DNA from: Burkholderia seminalis DSM 23518
Lineage (GTDB): Bacteria > Pseudomonadota > Gammaproteobacteria > Burkholderiales > Burkholderiaceae
Assembly: GCF_902832885.1 (NCBI RefSeq)
Contig: NZ_CADFDK010000002.1
Location: 124,001 to 188,000, forward strand
Length of the DNA: 64,000 nt
Direction: 5' to 3'
The notes below the pieces were generated by a model. The model did no database searches. It worked only from the letters and a program-made list of their open reading frames with translations, and was not told the origin of the DNA. Within the stretch, counting starts at the first letter, position 1. Each line of letters starts with the position of its first letter. The position numbers and the translations under genes were made by a program. Positions 18,740-25,653 of this stretch are shown here, one piece after another.

Positions 18740-18782
18740 ATTGTGTCGAATGGGCGGGGTGCAGGGAATCAGACGCGTCTTA
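18740..18782 (-). promoter_or_regulatory. Candidate activator-dependent promoter of the exopolysaccharide operon
   Basis: On the minus strand TAAGACGCGTCTGATT (18782-18767) is centred 30.5 bp from CACAAT (18745-18740). The predicted start is about 18733. The box is nearly identical to that of the convergent glycosidase gene (TAAGACCGGTCCGATT), suggesting joint control of the locus. Confidence 0.55.
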
Positions 18783-18908
18783 GCTGTCTGTCAACGATTG
18801 TGAAAGAAGAATTGGATGGGCCGATGGGCGAGTCGCTTGACGCCGCTTCGGAATGGCAGCCGACGGTGTGGACAAGGCGGCCACGCGCGACCGATCGGAC
18901 GCGTCCCG

Positions 18909-19763
18909 TCACGATGCGGCAACCGCTTCCCGCAGCAGCGGTGCGAGCGCGCGTGCCTGCGGATGCCGGCCGATCGTTTCCAGCGCGGCCGCCTCCAGCG
19001 CCCGACGACGCTCCGGATGGCGAACCAGCTCGACGCATGCGTCGACCAGTCCGTCGTACGGCGCCGCCTGAAACCCGCCTGCATAGTCCGGATCGAGGGC
19101 CGTGGCAGGCGACACTTCCCCGACGACGGCCTTGCCGTTCGTCATCAGATAAAACACGCGCACGACCTCGAATATCTGCGACGCATAGTGATGCAGGTTC
19201 AGCACGACTTTCGCGCGCGCGATGGCCGCGTCGCGTGGCGCGCCGTAGATGCCGCCGCTGACGATGCCGACGTTCAGCCCGCGCGCCTGCAGCGCGTCGA
19301 GTATCGCCGCGCGTCGCGGCCCGATCGTGCCGTAGAACAACACGTCGATGTCCTGTTCGACGTCGTGCGGAATGCGGCGCAGCGCCGGATGGAAGCCGAG
19401 CTTCAGATAGTGCGCATGCGCGATGCCGAGGCGGCGCAATTTGGCGAGATTGCGTTCGCTGTAATCCCAGGTTTCGTAACGCGACGCCCAGCGGTAAATC
19501 TTCTCGTTCCACGGTTGTTCGTCGACGTGAATCTGCTCGGTGTTGATGACGATCGTGTCGTCGGGCACGTGCGCGGTCGCGTCGGGATCGGCGAGATGGC
19601 AGCCGATCAGCAGATTGCGCGCGTCGGGCATCATCGCGTTCTCGCTGATATGGACGGTGTGGCCGAGATCGTCGAGTCCGTAGGCGACGACTTCGGCGAG
19701 TTCCGTGAATGCGCCGGAATGCGCGTAGCCCGGCGGCCGGACGACGCAGATGTTGTAGTGCAT
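18909..19763 (-). CDS. GT-B glycosyltransferase, CgeB-like
   Basis: A 284-residue protein starting MHYNICVVRPPGYAHSGAF. The C-terminal half resembles the CgeB/spore-coat GT domain: VLFYGTIGPRRAAILDAL, ARAKVVLNLHHYASQIFEVVRVFYLMTNGK and a downstream Glu (VVGEVS). The ordered motifs fit a nucleotide-sugar transferase of the GT-B fold. It sits 81 bases after the TPR-glycosyltransferase gene on the same strand and probably shares its transcript. A role in glycosylating adhesins or polysaccharide is plausible but only inferred from neighbourhood. Confidence 0.75.
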   Translation of the reverse strand: MHYNICVVRPPGYAHSGAFTELAEVVAYGLDDLGHTVHISENAMMPDARNLLIGCHLADPDATAHVPDDTIVINTEQIHVDEQPWNEKIYRWASRYETWDYSERNLAKLRRLGIAHAHYLKLGFHPALRRIPHDVEQDIDVLFYGTIGPRRAAILDALQARGLNVGIVSGGIYGAPRDAAIARAKVVLNLHHYASQIFEVVRVFYLMTNGKAVVGEVSPATALDPDYAGGFQAAPYDGLVDACVELVRHPERRRALEAAALETIGRHPQARALAPLLREAVAAS

Positions 19764-19844
19764 GGCGAGGCTCCGGTGTCGCACCGGGCCCGACGGCGAT
19801 CGCGCGTCGTCGGCCCGGCGGCGGTGTGGAATCGGGCGGCGCCG

Positions 19845-21422
19845 TCAGGCGGCGAGCGCACGGAGATCGTCGGCCGCTTCGTTCAGCACCGGCCCCCAGT
19901 CGGCGAACGTCGGCTGCCGGTACAGCGACGCGTCGGGATAGAACGGGCTGTCGCGGCGCTCGTGCTGCCAGACCCAGTGCGGATTCGCATCGAGCAGCAC
20001 CCACGTGGGGCGGCCGAGCGCGCCGCTCAGGTGCGCGACGGACGTGCAGACCGTGATCACGAGGTCGAGCGCGCCGACGAAGGATGCGGTGTCGTCGAGC
20101 GTTTTCCATTCGTGTGTGCAGTCCTTCACCACGAACCCGCGCGCGCGCGCCGCTTCGACGTCGTGCTGCGCGCCGGGCTGCAGCGAATAGAACGCGACCT
20201 TGTCCTGCAGGCCGGCGAACGCATCGGCGTAGCGGTCGAGGCCGACGCGGCGGTAGCGGTTGCGCGCATGCGTGACGCTGCCGGTCCATGCGAGGCCGAC
20301 TTTCAGGCGTGTCTCGTCGGCGAGCGCCGTGCGCCAGGCATCGGTCGCGGCCCGGTCGGCGTGCAGATAGGGCGTGTGCGTGGCGAGCGTGTCGCCGTCG
20401 AGACCGAGCATCCACGGAATGCTCATCAGCGGCAGTTCGAAATCGAAGGCCGGCAGCGCGTCGGGTTGCGTCGCGATGTCGTACACGTCGACGTGTTGCG
20501 CGAGACTGCGCTCGAGCAGCGCGCCCATCACGGGGAACGCGTTCCAGACGAGGCGTCCGCCTTCGCGTCGCACGCGCTCCGCGAGCAACGGCACGTAGCG
20601 GCAGAACTGCAGCACGTCGCCGAGCCCCTGTTCGCCCCAGACGAGCAAGGTCTTGCCCGCAAGCGATTCGCCGCGCCAGCGCGGCCCGGCAAACACCGGC
20701 AGGCGGCCGCGCAGTTCGCCGGAGCCGTCCCAGCGTGCTTCGTAGTTGCGCCAGCCGGACGCGAAGTCGCCGCGCGCGAGCTGCAGCAGCGACAGGTTGT
20801 GGCGGTAGGCCGCGTTGTCCGGCGCGAGATCGATGGCGCGCCGCGCATAGGCCTCGGCGGCATCCCACTGTCCGGCTTCCTTCAGCACGGTCGCCGTGTT
20901 GTTGGCGACCAGCGGGCTTTCCGGGGCGAGCGCGTACGCCTGCGTGGCGGCATCCAGCGCGCCGTCGAGATCGAGCCGTTCGAGCCGCGTGACGACCGCA
21001 TTGGTCCATGCCTGCGCGTCGTTCGGGTCGTCGTCGAGCGCGTGTTCGAGCAGCGCGTATTCGGTATCCGGGTCGCCGTTCGTCAGCCGGATCGCCAGTG
21101 CCAGGTTGTTCTTCAGCGACGGCCACGCGGGCGCCAGTTCGTACGTACGCAGATACGGCGCGAGCGCGTCGGCGTGGCGCCCGGCGATCTGCAGTGCGTA
21201 GCCGCAGTTGAACGCGGCATGCGCCGAGTCGGGGTGCGCGTGCCAGTGCCGCGCGGCGAGATCCACGGCATCCGCGATGGCGCCGCGATCGATGAGTGCC
21301 TGCGTCAGCGTCGCGACGGCGTTGTCGTCGGCATGCATCGCCGGCGACACGATGTCCTCGCGGGCGATCGGCATCGGCTGCATGCGGGCGGCGGGCGGCG
21401 TGTCGGGGAAGGTGGTCTGCAT
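19845..21422 (-). CDS. Tetratricopeptide-repeat glycosyltransferase (GT9/GT41-like C-terminus)
   Basis: A 525-residue protein. Residues about 30-215 hold about five TPR units (AHAAFNCGYALQIAGRHADA, ESPLVANNTATVLKEAGQWD, NAAYRHNLSLLQLARGDFAS). Residues about 230-525 form a GT-B domain: KTLLVWGEQGLGDVLQFCRY, LKVGLAWTGSVTHARNRYR and the ligand-binding stretch LDLVITVCTSVAHLSGALGR. This layout is found in bacterial enzymes that glycosylate surface proteins, including autotransporters, although polysaccharide roles occur too. ATG 21422 follows CGGAGCGAC. Upstream, a box/-10 pair and a second box are arranged exactly as before the 1596-aa adhesin gene. Confidence 0.8.
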   Translation of the reverse strand: MQTTFPDTPPAARMQPMPIAREDIVSPAMHADDNAVATLTQALIDRGAIADAVDLAARHWHAHPDSAHAAFNCGYALQIAGRHADALAPYLRTYELAPAWPSLKNNLALAIRLTNGDPDTEYALLEHALDDDPNDAQAWTNAVVTRLERLDLDGALDAATQAYALAPESPLVANNTATVLKEAGQWDAAEAYARRAIDLAPDNAAYRHNLSLLQLARGDFASGWRNYEARWDGSGELRGRLPVFAGPRWRGESLAGKTLLVWGEQGLGDVLQFCRYVPLLAERVRREGGRLVWNAFPVMGALLERSLAQHVDVYDIATQPDALPAFDFELPLMSIPWMLGLDGDTLATHTPYLHADRAATDAWRTALADETRLKVGLAWTGSVTHARNRYRRVGLDRYADAFAGLQDKVAFYSLQPGAQHDVEAARARGFVVKDCTHEWKTLDDTASFVGALDLVITVCTSVAHLSGALGRPTWVLLDANPHWVWQHERRDSPFYPDASLYRQPTFADWGPVLNEAADDLRALAA

Positions 21423-21534
21423 GGAAGTCGCTCCGGTGAGTCGTCCGCGTGACGGCATGCGGACGGTCGGGTTGTCGGTCGTGGAGCCGGGCGACGAGAG
21501 AGAGCTCGACGACACCGGCTCCGTGTCGACTGCC

Positions 21535-21628
21535 ACTTTAGGCATGCCGTTTCGGCAACTGAATCGGACCAGTCCTAATCTGCATCGCGTTGATGGATTT
21601 CCGCGCCGCGCGTGTAGGCCCAGTCCTA
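21535..21628 (-). promoter_or_regulatory. Two-box promoter of the TPR-glycosyltransferase gene
   Basis: On the minus strand box 1, TTAGGACTGGTCCGATT (21578-21562), is centred 30.5 bp from TAAAGT (21540-21535). Box 2, TAGGACTGGGCCTACAC (21628-21612), lies exactly 51 bp further upstream. The 1596-aa adhesin promoter (45742-45836) has the same boxes with the same 51-bp spacing. Confidence 0.6.
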
Positions 21629-21649
21629 TTTTTGCGTGTCGGGCCATCC

Positions 21650-21694
21650 AATCGGACTCGTCTGACAGAGATTCGCGTCGCGCATCCCTTTAAT
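21650..21694 (+). promoter_or_regulatory. Candidate activator-dependent promoter of the 21749/GT25 unit
   Basis: AATCGGACTCGTCTGACA (21650-21667) is centred 30.5 bp before TTTAAT (21689-21694), a five-of-six match to the consensus -10. The predicted start is about 21701, 48 bases before the next gene. Confidence 0.6.
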
Positions 21695-21748
21695 ACGGGG
21701 TATTCCGGCCGACGGCGTTCGGCCGCCAACCTACTGGGAGAACGAACC

Positions 21749-22063
21749 ATGAGCGACGCGGATCATCTGGTGAAAGGCACGGTGATGGGCATGATCGCCA
21801 GTGCGGCGACGGTGGCGCTCGTCCATGTCGTCGTCGAGTTCGGCACGCGCTGGACGTCGACCGGCGCAGTCGTGATGGGCGCAACCGCGCTGCTGATGGC
21901 GCTGGCGTTGCTGGCGCCGCCGTTGCTCGCGGCGTGGCGCAACCGGCACGAAGCGGTCGATCCGTTTTTCGAGCCCGCGGCGTTGAAGCCTATTCTGCAA
22001 GGGCGCTCGGTCGGCATCGTGCTCGGTATCGTGTTCGGCGTGTCGGTCGTGACGGGGTGGTGA
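21749..22063 (+). CDS. Small membrane protein, unknown function
   Basis: A 104-residue protein (MSDADHLVKGTVMGMIASAA start) with two clear transmembrane helices (about 10-30 and 38-60) and a third at the C-terminus (VGIVLGIVFGVSVVTGW). ATG 21749 follows TGGGAG nine bases upstream. It is separated by two bases from the following glycosyltransferase gene and must be co-transcribed. I do not recognise the family. Confidence 0.75.
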   Translation: MSDADHLVKGTVMGMIASAATVALVHVVVEFGTRWTSTGAVVMGATALLMALALLAPPLLAAWRNRHEAVDPFFEPAALKPILQGRSVGIVLGIVFGVSVVTGW

Positions 22064-22065
22064 CG

Positions 22066-22869
22066 ATGTCGACACCCGTTACCGATCGGCCCGGCCCGAC
22101 CGCCCGGCATTCCGCCTCGGTGTCCGACGCGTGCATGCCGACCGTATCCCGCACGCTGCGCGTGATTTCGCTGGAGGACGAGCGCGGCCGTCGCGACGCA
22201 TTTCGCGCGAACAACCCGAATCTGGATTTTGCGTTCGTCGACGCGGTCGACGGGCGCGCGCTGTCGGACGCGACGATCGAGGAAAGCGGGCTGTTCGCAC
22301 CGGGCTTGCCCTATACGCGCGGCGCGATCGGCATTGCGATGACCACGCACCGGCTGTGGACCGCGATCGCCGCAGGCGACGCGCTCGTGACCGTCGCCGA
22401 AGACGACGCGATCTTCCGGCCCGACTTCGACGACACCGCGATGCGGTTCCTGCGTGCGCATGCCGGCCGTTACGACTTCGTCGCGTGGGGCTACAACTTC
22501 GATTCGATCCTGCGCGGCTCGATCTTCAACAGCCGCACGCCGGTGACGATGCGTTTCGACGAGGCGTCGCTCGCGCAGGCCGTCGAGGATTTCCGTATCG
22601 ATCGCGGCCCCGTGCTCGTGATGAACCTGCTCGAGTTCTACGGGATCTGCGCGTATACGATCTCGCCGGCCGGTGCGCGCTTCCTGCTCGATCATTGTTT
22701 TCCGCTGCAGCCGGAGACGCTGTTCTCGCACGGGCTCGGCCGCACGCTGCCGAACTACGGGATCGACGTCGCGATGAACAAGTACTACGGCGCGATGCGC
22801 AGCGTCGCCGCATTCCCGCCGCTCGCCGTGACGATGAATGCGCGCGAGACCTCGACGATTCAACGGTGA
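22066..22869 (+). CDS. GT25-family glycosyltransferase
   Basis: A 267-residue soluble enzyme. The N-terminal RVISLEDERGRRDAFRANNP is the typical GT25 opening, and ALVTVAEDDAIFRPDF carries the ExDD-like metal motif of the LgtB/GT25 group. ICAYTISPAGARFLLDHCFP matches the family's A-Y-x(2-3)-S-x-A-G-A segment. These enzymes add galactose or related sugars to lipo-oligosaccharide or other glycans. ATG 22066 is two bases after the preceding stop. It is part of the glycosyltransferase group bordering the exopolysaccharide locus; its acceptor is unknown. Confidence 0.85.
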   Translation: MSTPVTDRPGPTARHSASVSDACMPTVSRTLRVISLEDERGRRDAFRANNPNLDFAFVDAVDGRALSDATIEESGLFAPGLPYTRGAIGIAMTTHRLWTAIAAGDALVTVAEDDAIFRPDFDDTAMRFLRAHAGRYDFVAWGYNFDSILRGSIFNSRTPVTMRFDEASLAQAVEDFRIDRGPVLVMNLLEFYGICAYTISPAGARFLLDHCFPLQPETLFSHGLGRTLPNYGIDVAMNKYYGAMRSVAAFPPLAVTMNARETSTIQR

Positions 22870-22879
22870 TGTCGTGCGG

Positions 22880-23022
22880 AATAGGACCCGGCTGATTGCG
22901 CGGACATCGTCCGAACTTCGACAATGCAAACGTCGGGCGGTCGCATGGTGTGCGCCCGACACCTCGTATCCGAAGCCCCGCTTCGTTGGACGCGCTGCCC
23001 GTTCGCCGGGCGGCGCATTTTT
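22880..23022 (+). ncRNA. Candidate small RNA 1 with box promoter and intrinsic terminator
   Basis: The box AATAGGACCCGGCTGATT (22880-22897) is centred 31.5 bp before GACAAT (22920-22925), so transcription would start near 22932. A GC hairpin (22992-23016, ten pairs with one G-T) followed by ATTTTTC ends the transcript, about 90 bases long. The 5' part can fold GTCGGGCG (22932-22939) with CGCCCGAC (22953-22960). No frame is present. It lies after the GT25 stop and more than 370 bases before the next gene. Confidence 0.6.
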
Positions 23023-23082
23023 CTCCGCGTGCGCCCGAATCGAACGATACAGCCTAAGCGGGCCGAGCCGGATGGCGAGACG

Positions 23083-23177
23083 TGAATGCCCTGCGGCGAC
23101 CGGTGGGCTCGGTCGCGTCTGCCCCATTTGGGTCGCAGGTTGGGAGAACGCTGCCACATGCGAGCGCAGGGCATTCA
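23083..23177. repeat. Copy 1 of a two-copy stem-loop element
   Basis: A 95-base element bounded by perfect 13-base inverted repeats TGAATGCCCTGCG/CGCAGGGCATTCA. Inside is a second hairpin GCGACCG-GTGGGCT-CGGTCGC (23094-23114) and the word GAACGCTGCCACATGCGAGC next to the right arm. Copy 2 lies at 60861-60960. Differences between the copies include paired changes that keep both stems, suggesting a structure selected as RNA or single-stranded DNA. Confidence 0.7.
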
Positions 23178-23402
23178 TCTCTGTCTTCCGCGCCGACGGC
23201 CGCCGTTGCGTCGCCGGCGGCCGCTGTGCCATCCCATGCGAGACCGGGCCGACCGGTTCTCGTTCCAGGTCCGGCCGCGACGCGATCGTTCGCGCGCGGC
23301 CTGTCCGGCACCGATCCGTTCGGTTGCCCGCGGCGAAACCGCCGCGCTTTCTCCCGACCGCCATCGCGTGCGGCAACTCCCTCCCTCGATGAAGGAACCC
23401 TC
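23178..23402. other. Upstream region of the parvulin gene
   Basis: No gene is seen. Long frames through here on both strands lack the expected codon pattern. Part of the GCGTCGCCGGCGG region (about 23210-23222) is also found after copy 2 of the repeat (61005-61017), so the repeat's neighbourhood may be part of the duplicated unit. Confidence 0.4.
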
Positions 23403-24245
23403 ATGAAGAAGCACCACATATCCATTGTTTCCACGCTGATCGCACTCGCATGCGCCTGCGGCGCGCCCGTCGCGCGCGCCGCAGGCACGAAAACCGAAAC
23501 GCCGCTGCCGTCGGGCGTCGAAGCGGTCGTCAACGACACGCCCATCGCGCGCAGCGACGTGGACAGCATGATCGAAACCACCGGGCTGGCCGCCACGCCG
23601 GAACTGCGTGCACAGGCCAAGCGTGAACTGATCGCCCAGCATCTGGTCGAGCAGGCGGCTGAAAAAGCCAACTACGGCAGCCGGCCGGAAGTGAACCGCG
23701 TCGTGATGCGCGCCCGCACGGTGGCGGCGACGGATCTCTATCTGCGCGACAACCTGCACCCGCAAGCGGTGACCGATGCGCAGGTGAAGGCGCGTTACGA
23801 CGACGTCGTCGCGAATGCCGCGCAGTTCGAATATCGCGCGGACGTGATCGCCGTGGCCGATCCGGCCGACGTGAACGCGCTGGTCGCGGAGCTGAAGCAG
23901 GGCGCCGCGTTCGACGCCGTGGCGAAGAAATACAACACGACACCGAATGGCGGTGTCGCGCAGTGGGTCGAGTTGCGCACGCCGGTGGCCGAAGGGAAGA
24001 CGGGCGGCCTGCCCGTGCCGCTCGCGCAGGCGATCACGTCGCTGCAACCGGGCGCCGTCGCGGGCCCGATCCGGATCGGCAACGCGTTCGCGATCGTGAA
24101 ACTCGACGAGAAGCGTGCGACGACCGTGCCGACCTTCGACGCGGCGAAAAACGTCTTGCGTCAGCAGCTCGAAGCACAGGCGCAGCAGCGTGCGATGACG
24201 GCGCTGGTGGACAAGCTGGCGCAGCAGGCGGTGATTCAGCAGTAA
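23403..24245 (+). CDS. Periplasmic parvulin-type peptidyl-prolyl isomerase (PpiC/SurA-like)
   Basis: A 280-residue protein with an N-terminal signal peptide (MKKHHISIVSTLIALACACG, cleavage near residue 28). SurA-like N-terminal helices (about 40-125: VNDTPIARSDVDSMIETTGL) are followed by a PpiC rotamase domain (about 140-235: ADPADVNALVAELKQGAAFD, GGVAQWVEL, PGAVAGPIRIGNAFAIVKLD). It would assist folding of outer-membrane or secreted proteins; the large adhesins nearby are conceivable clients, but this is inference. ATG 23403 has GAAGGA upstream. It is transcribed alone. Confidence 0.85.
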   Translation: MKKHHISIVSTLIALACACGAPVARAAGTKTETPLPSGVEAVVNDTPIARSDVDSMIETTGLAATPELRAQAKRELIAQHLVEQAAEKANYGSRPEVNRVVMRARTVAATDLYLRDNLHPQAVTDAQVKARYDDVVANAAQFEYRADVIAVADPADVNALVAELKQGAAFDAVAKKYNTTPNGGVAQWVELRTPVAEGKTGGLPVPLAQAITSLQPGAVAGPIRIGNAFAIVKLDEKRATTVPTFDAAKNVLRQQLEAQAQQRAMTALVDKLAQQAVIQQ

Positions 24246-24278
24246 ACGGCCCGCTTTCCGGGTATGTGTCACATACGT

Positions 24279-24308
24279 CGGCCCGTTGCTCGATTCGAGC
24301 GCGGGCCG
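24279..24308 (+). terminator. Hairpin after the parvulin gene
   Basis: CGGCCCG (24279-24285) pairs with CGGGCCG (24302-24308), and inside it GCTCG pairs with CGAGC. The stem is strong but is followed by ATGTCATTT rather than a clean T-run, so it is a weak or atypical terminator. Confidence 0.5.
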
Positions 24309-24668
24309 ATGTCATTTCGATGCGTGACCGGACGGTCGCCGCGTCTGCTTTGGGGGATCGATGGCGCGTGGCGCGCGTGGACTGGAGGCGGCGGATTCAA
24401 GCGACGGATTGGAGTCGATCGGATGCGCCACCGATGGCATGGCCGAGGATGCCGCCACGACAGGAGAAGAATCAGCCTGGTCCGATTGGTTGTGACGATC
24501 GTTCACGTTAAATTGAACGAGTGTGGTGCCGGAGCCGCTTCGGCGTCGGCCGCTGGGCCCGGCCGTCGTCATGCTATGTATTCGATAGCACTACTCCTAA
24601 CGCTGCCTCATGCGAGCGCCGAGGCGCTTCCGGCCGCCACACACTCCTTCAAGCCCGCCCGATGGCCG
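24309..24668. other. Convergent intergenic region with one promoter-type box
   Basis: Between the parvulin gene (plus) and the XRE gene (minus). It contains AATCAGCCTGGTCCGATT (24470-24487) centred 30.5 bp before TAAATT (24509-24514), implying a plus-strand start near 24521. What this would transcribe is unclear: no frame or intrinsic terminator follows, and it would run antisense to the XRE/SymE genes. Confidence 0.45.
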
Positions 24669-24989
24669 TCACACCGAAACCGTGATCCCCGCCGGCCCGC
24701 CTTCCCGCGCAGGCCGTACGACGATCTCCACATGCTGGCCGAACGAGGCGAGCGTCAGCATCAGTTGATCCAGCGTCACGTTGCGGAGCCGCTCGCGCTG
24801 CTCGGGGGTCACGACCGGTCGGGCCATTTCCGCGAGCGCCGCGGCCTCTTCTTCGGTCAGGCCGCGCGATGCCATCAATGCGTTGAGCTTAAGTACGAGT
24901 ACGGACTTGGCTGCCAGTTCGCCGACATCGTAGTAGTCGAAATCGTCCGGTACGTCGTCGGTGTGCTGCTTCGATGCGTCGTAGTTCAT
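24669..24989 (-). CDS. XRE/HTH_37-type regulator, probable antitoxin partner of SymE-like protein
   Basis: A 106-residue protein with a helix-turn-helix at about 30-80 (SVLVLKLNALMASRGLTEEE, VTLDQLMLTLASFGQHVEIV), the pattern of the short XRE/HigA-like regulators. The acidic N-terminus (SKQHTDDVPDDFDYYDVGE) is typical of the group. ATG 24989 follows GGAGGAAG, and the start shares a base with the SymE-like stop (TAATG), so the two are translationally coupled with the toxin-like gene first. An antitoxin role is inferred from the pairing. Confidence 0.75.
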   Translation of the reverse strand: MNYDASKQHTDDVPDDFDYYDVGELAAKSVLVLKLNALMASRGLTEEEAAALAEMARPVVTPEQRERLRNVTLDQLMLTLASFGQHVEIVVRPAREGGPAGITVSV

Positions 24990-25321
24990 TACGCTTCCTC
25001 CGTCATCACCGAACGTTGCTGCCGCCGGGTTCCACGATCGATATCGGGGCATCCCGCTGGTTCATCCGACGTGCAGCCAGCGTCTTCGATCGGCGTGATC
25101 ACCAGCCGCTTGTGCGACACCTCGATCCGCAGGCGCTGCCCGGGATCGAAGCCGGCAGCCTCGATCCACCGGCCGGACAGCTGCGTCCACAGATACACGA
25201 CAGGCGGCGCCATGTAGGTCAGCCTGATGTGCGGGACGACGCGGCCAGATTGGAAAGACGATTGAGGGGAGACAAAACAATCGCGGAAATACATCGGTGC
25301 GTTATGATGCGCGCCAGCCAT
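24989..25321 (-). CDS. symE: SymE-family toxin-like protein
   Basis: A 110-residue protein whose core VVYLWTQLSGRWIEAAGFDP and GQRLRIEVSHKRLVITPI match the SymE SpoVT/AbrB-like fold. In E. coli SymE is an SOS-induced toxin recently described as acting on nucleic acids and controlled by the antisense RNA SymR. Here the gene is followed by an XRE regulator, as is common in beta-proteobacteria. ATG 25321 has GGAG six bases upstream; the TTG two codons earlier is less likely. No LexA box could be identified by eye. Confidence 0.75.
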   Translation of the reverse strand: MAGAHHNAPMYFRDCFVSPQSSFQSGRVVPHIRLTYMAPPVVYLWTQLSGRWIEAAGFDPGQRLRIEVSHKRLVITPIEDAGCTSDEPAGCPDIDRGTRRQQRSVMTEEA

Positions 25322-25653
25322 GGTCAACTCCTGCGTTGAGTTGGTTGTGGTCAGCGGCCCGTGGGTGCTGTATCACCTGCGGGCCGCGCTCGTTTACGCA
25401 GTGGATGCCAACGATCAGTCCGTCACATGCTTGGCATGTCGAAATGATGTCGGAGTCCAGGCGAAAACGTGCAACCACTGTAGCCGAGATCGCGCGGTGT
25501 CAGAGGGCAGTCATGTACGAAATCATCCGCGATGGCCATCAGGTCAATGCCTCGAATGCCTGCTGCACAACGTGTGCGGCGCAATCGAGCCGGCCGGCCG
25601 CATGATCGATTCCTTCCGGATGTGTCAGCAATCGTTTCAGTCGGCGATTTCGA
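25322..25653. other. Intergenic region upstream of symE and downstream of the kinase
   Basis: No gene is supported. A minus-strand stretch ending near 25545 encodes HPEGIDHAAGRLDCAAHVVQ followed by QAFEALT and a stop, which looks protein-like but has no proper start; a plus-strand frame at 25320-25676 with several Cys pairs has atypical codon use. Either could be decayed coding sequence. Confidence 0.35.

Noticed and set aside
18891-18909. ATCGGACGCGTCCCGT near the stop of the CgeB-like gene
   Set aside because: It resembles the promoter box, but no -10 hexamer lies at the usual distance on either strand; the similarity may be chance.
21590-21748. N-terminal extension of the small membrane protein to 21590
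   Set aside because: The extension runs through two promoter-type boxes and a -10; ATG 21749 has a proper ribosome site.
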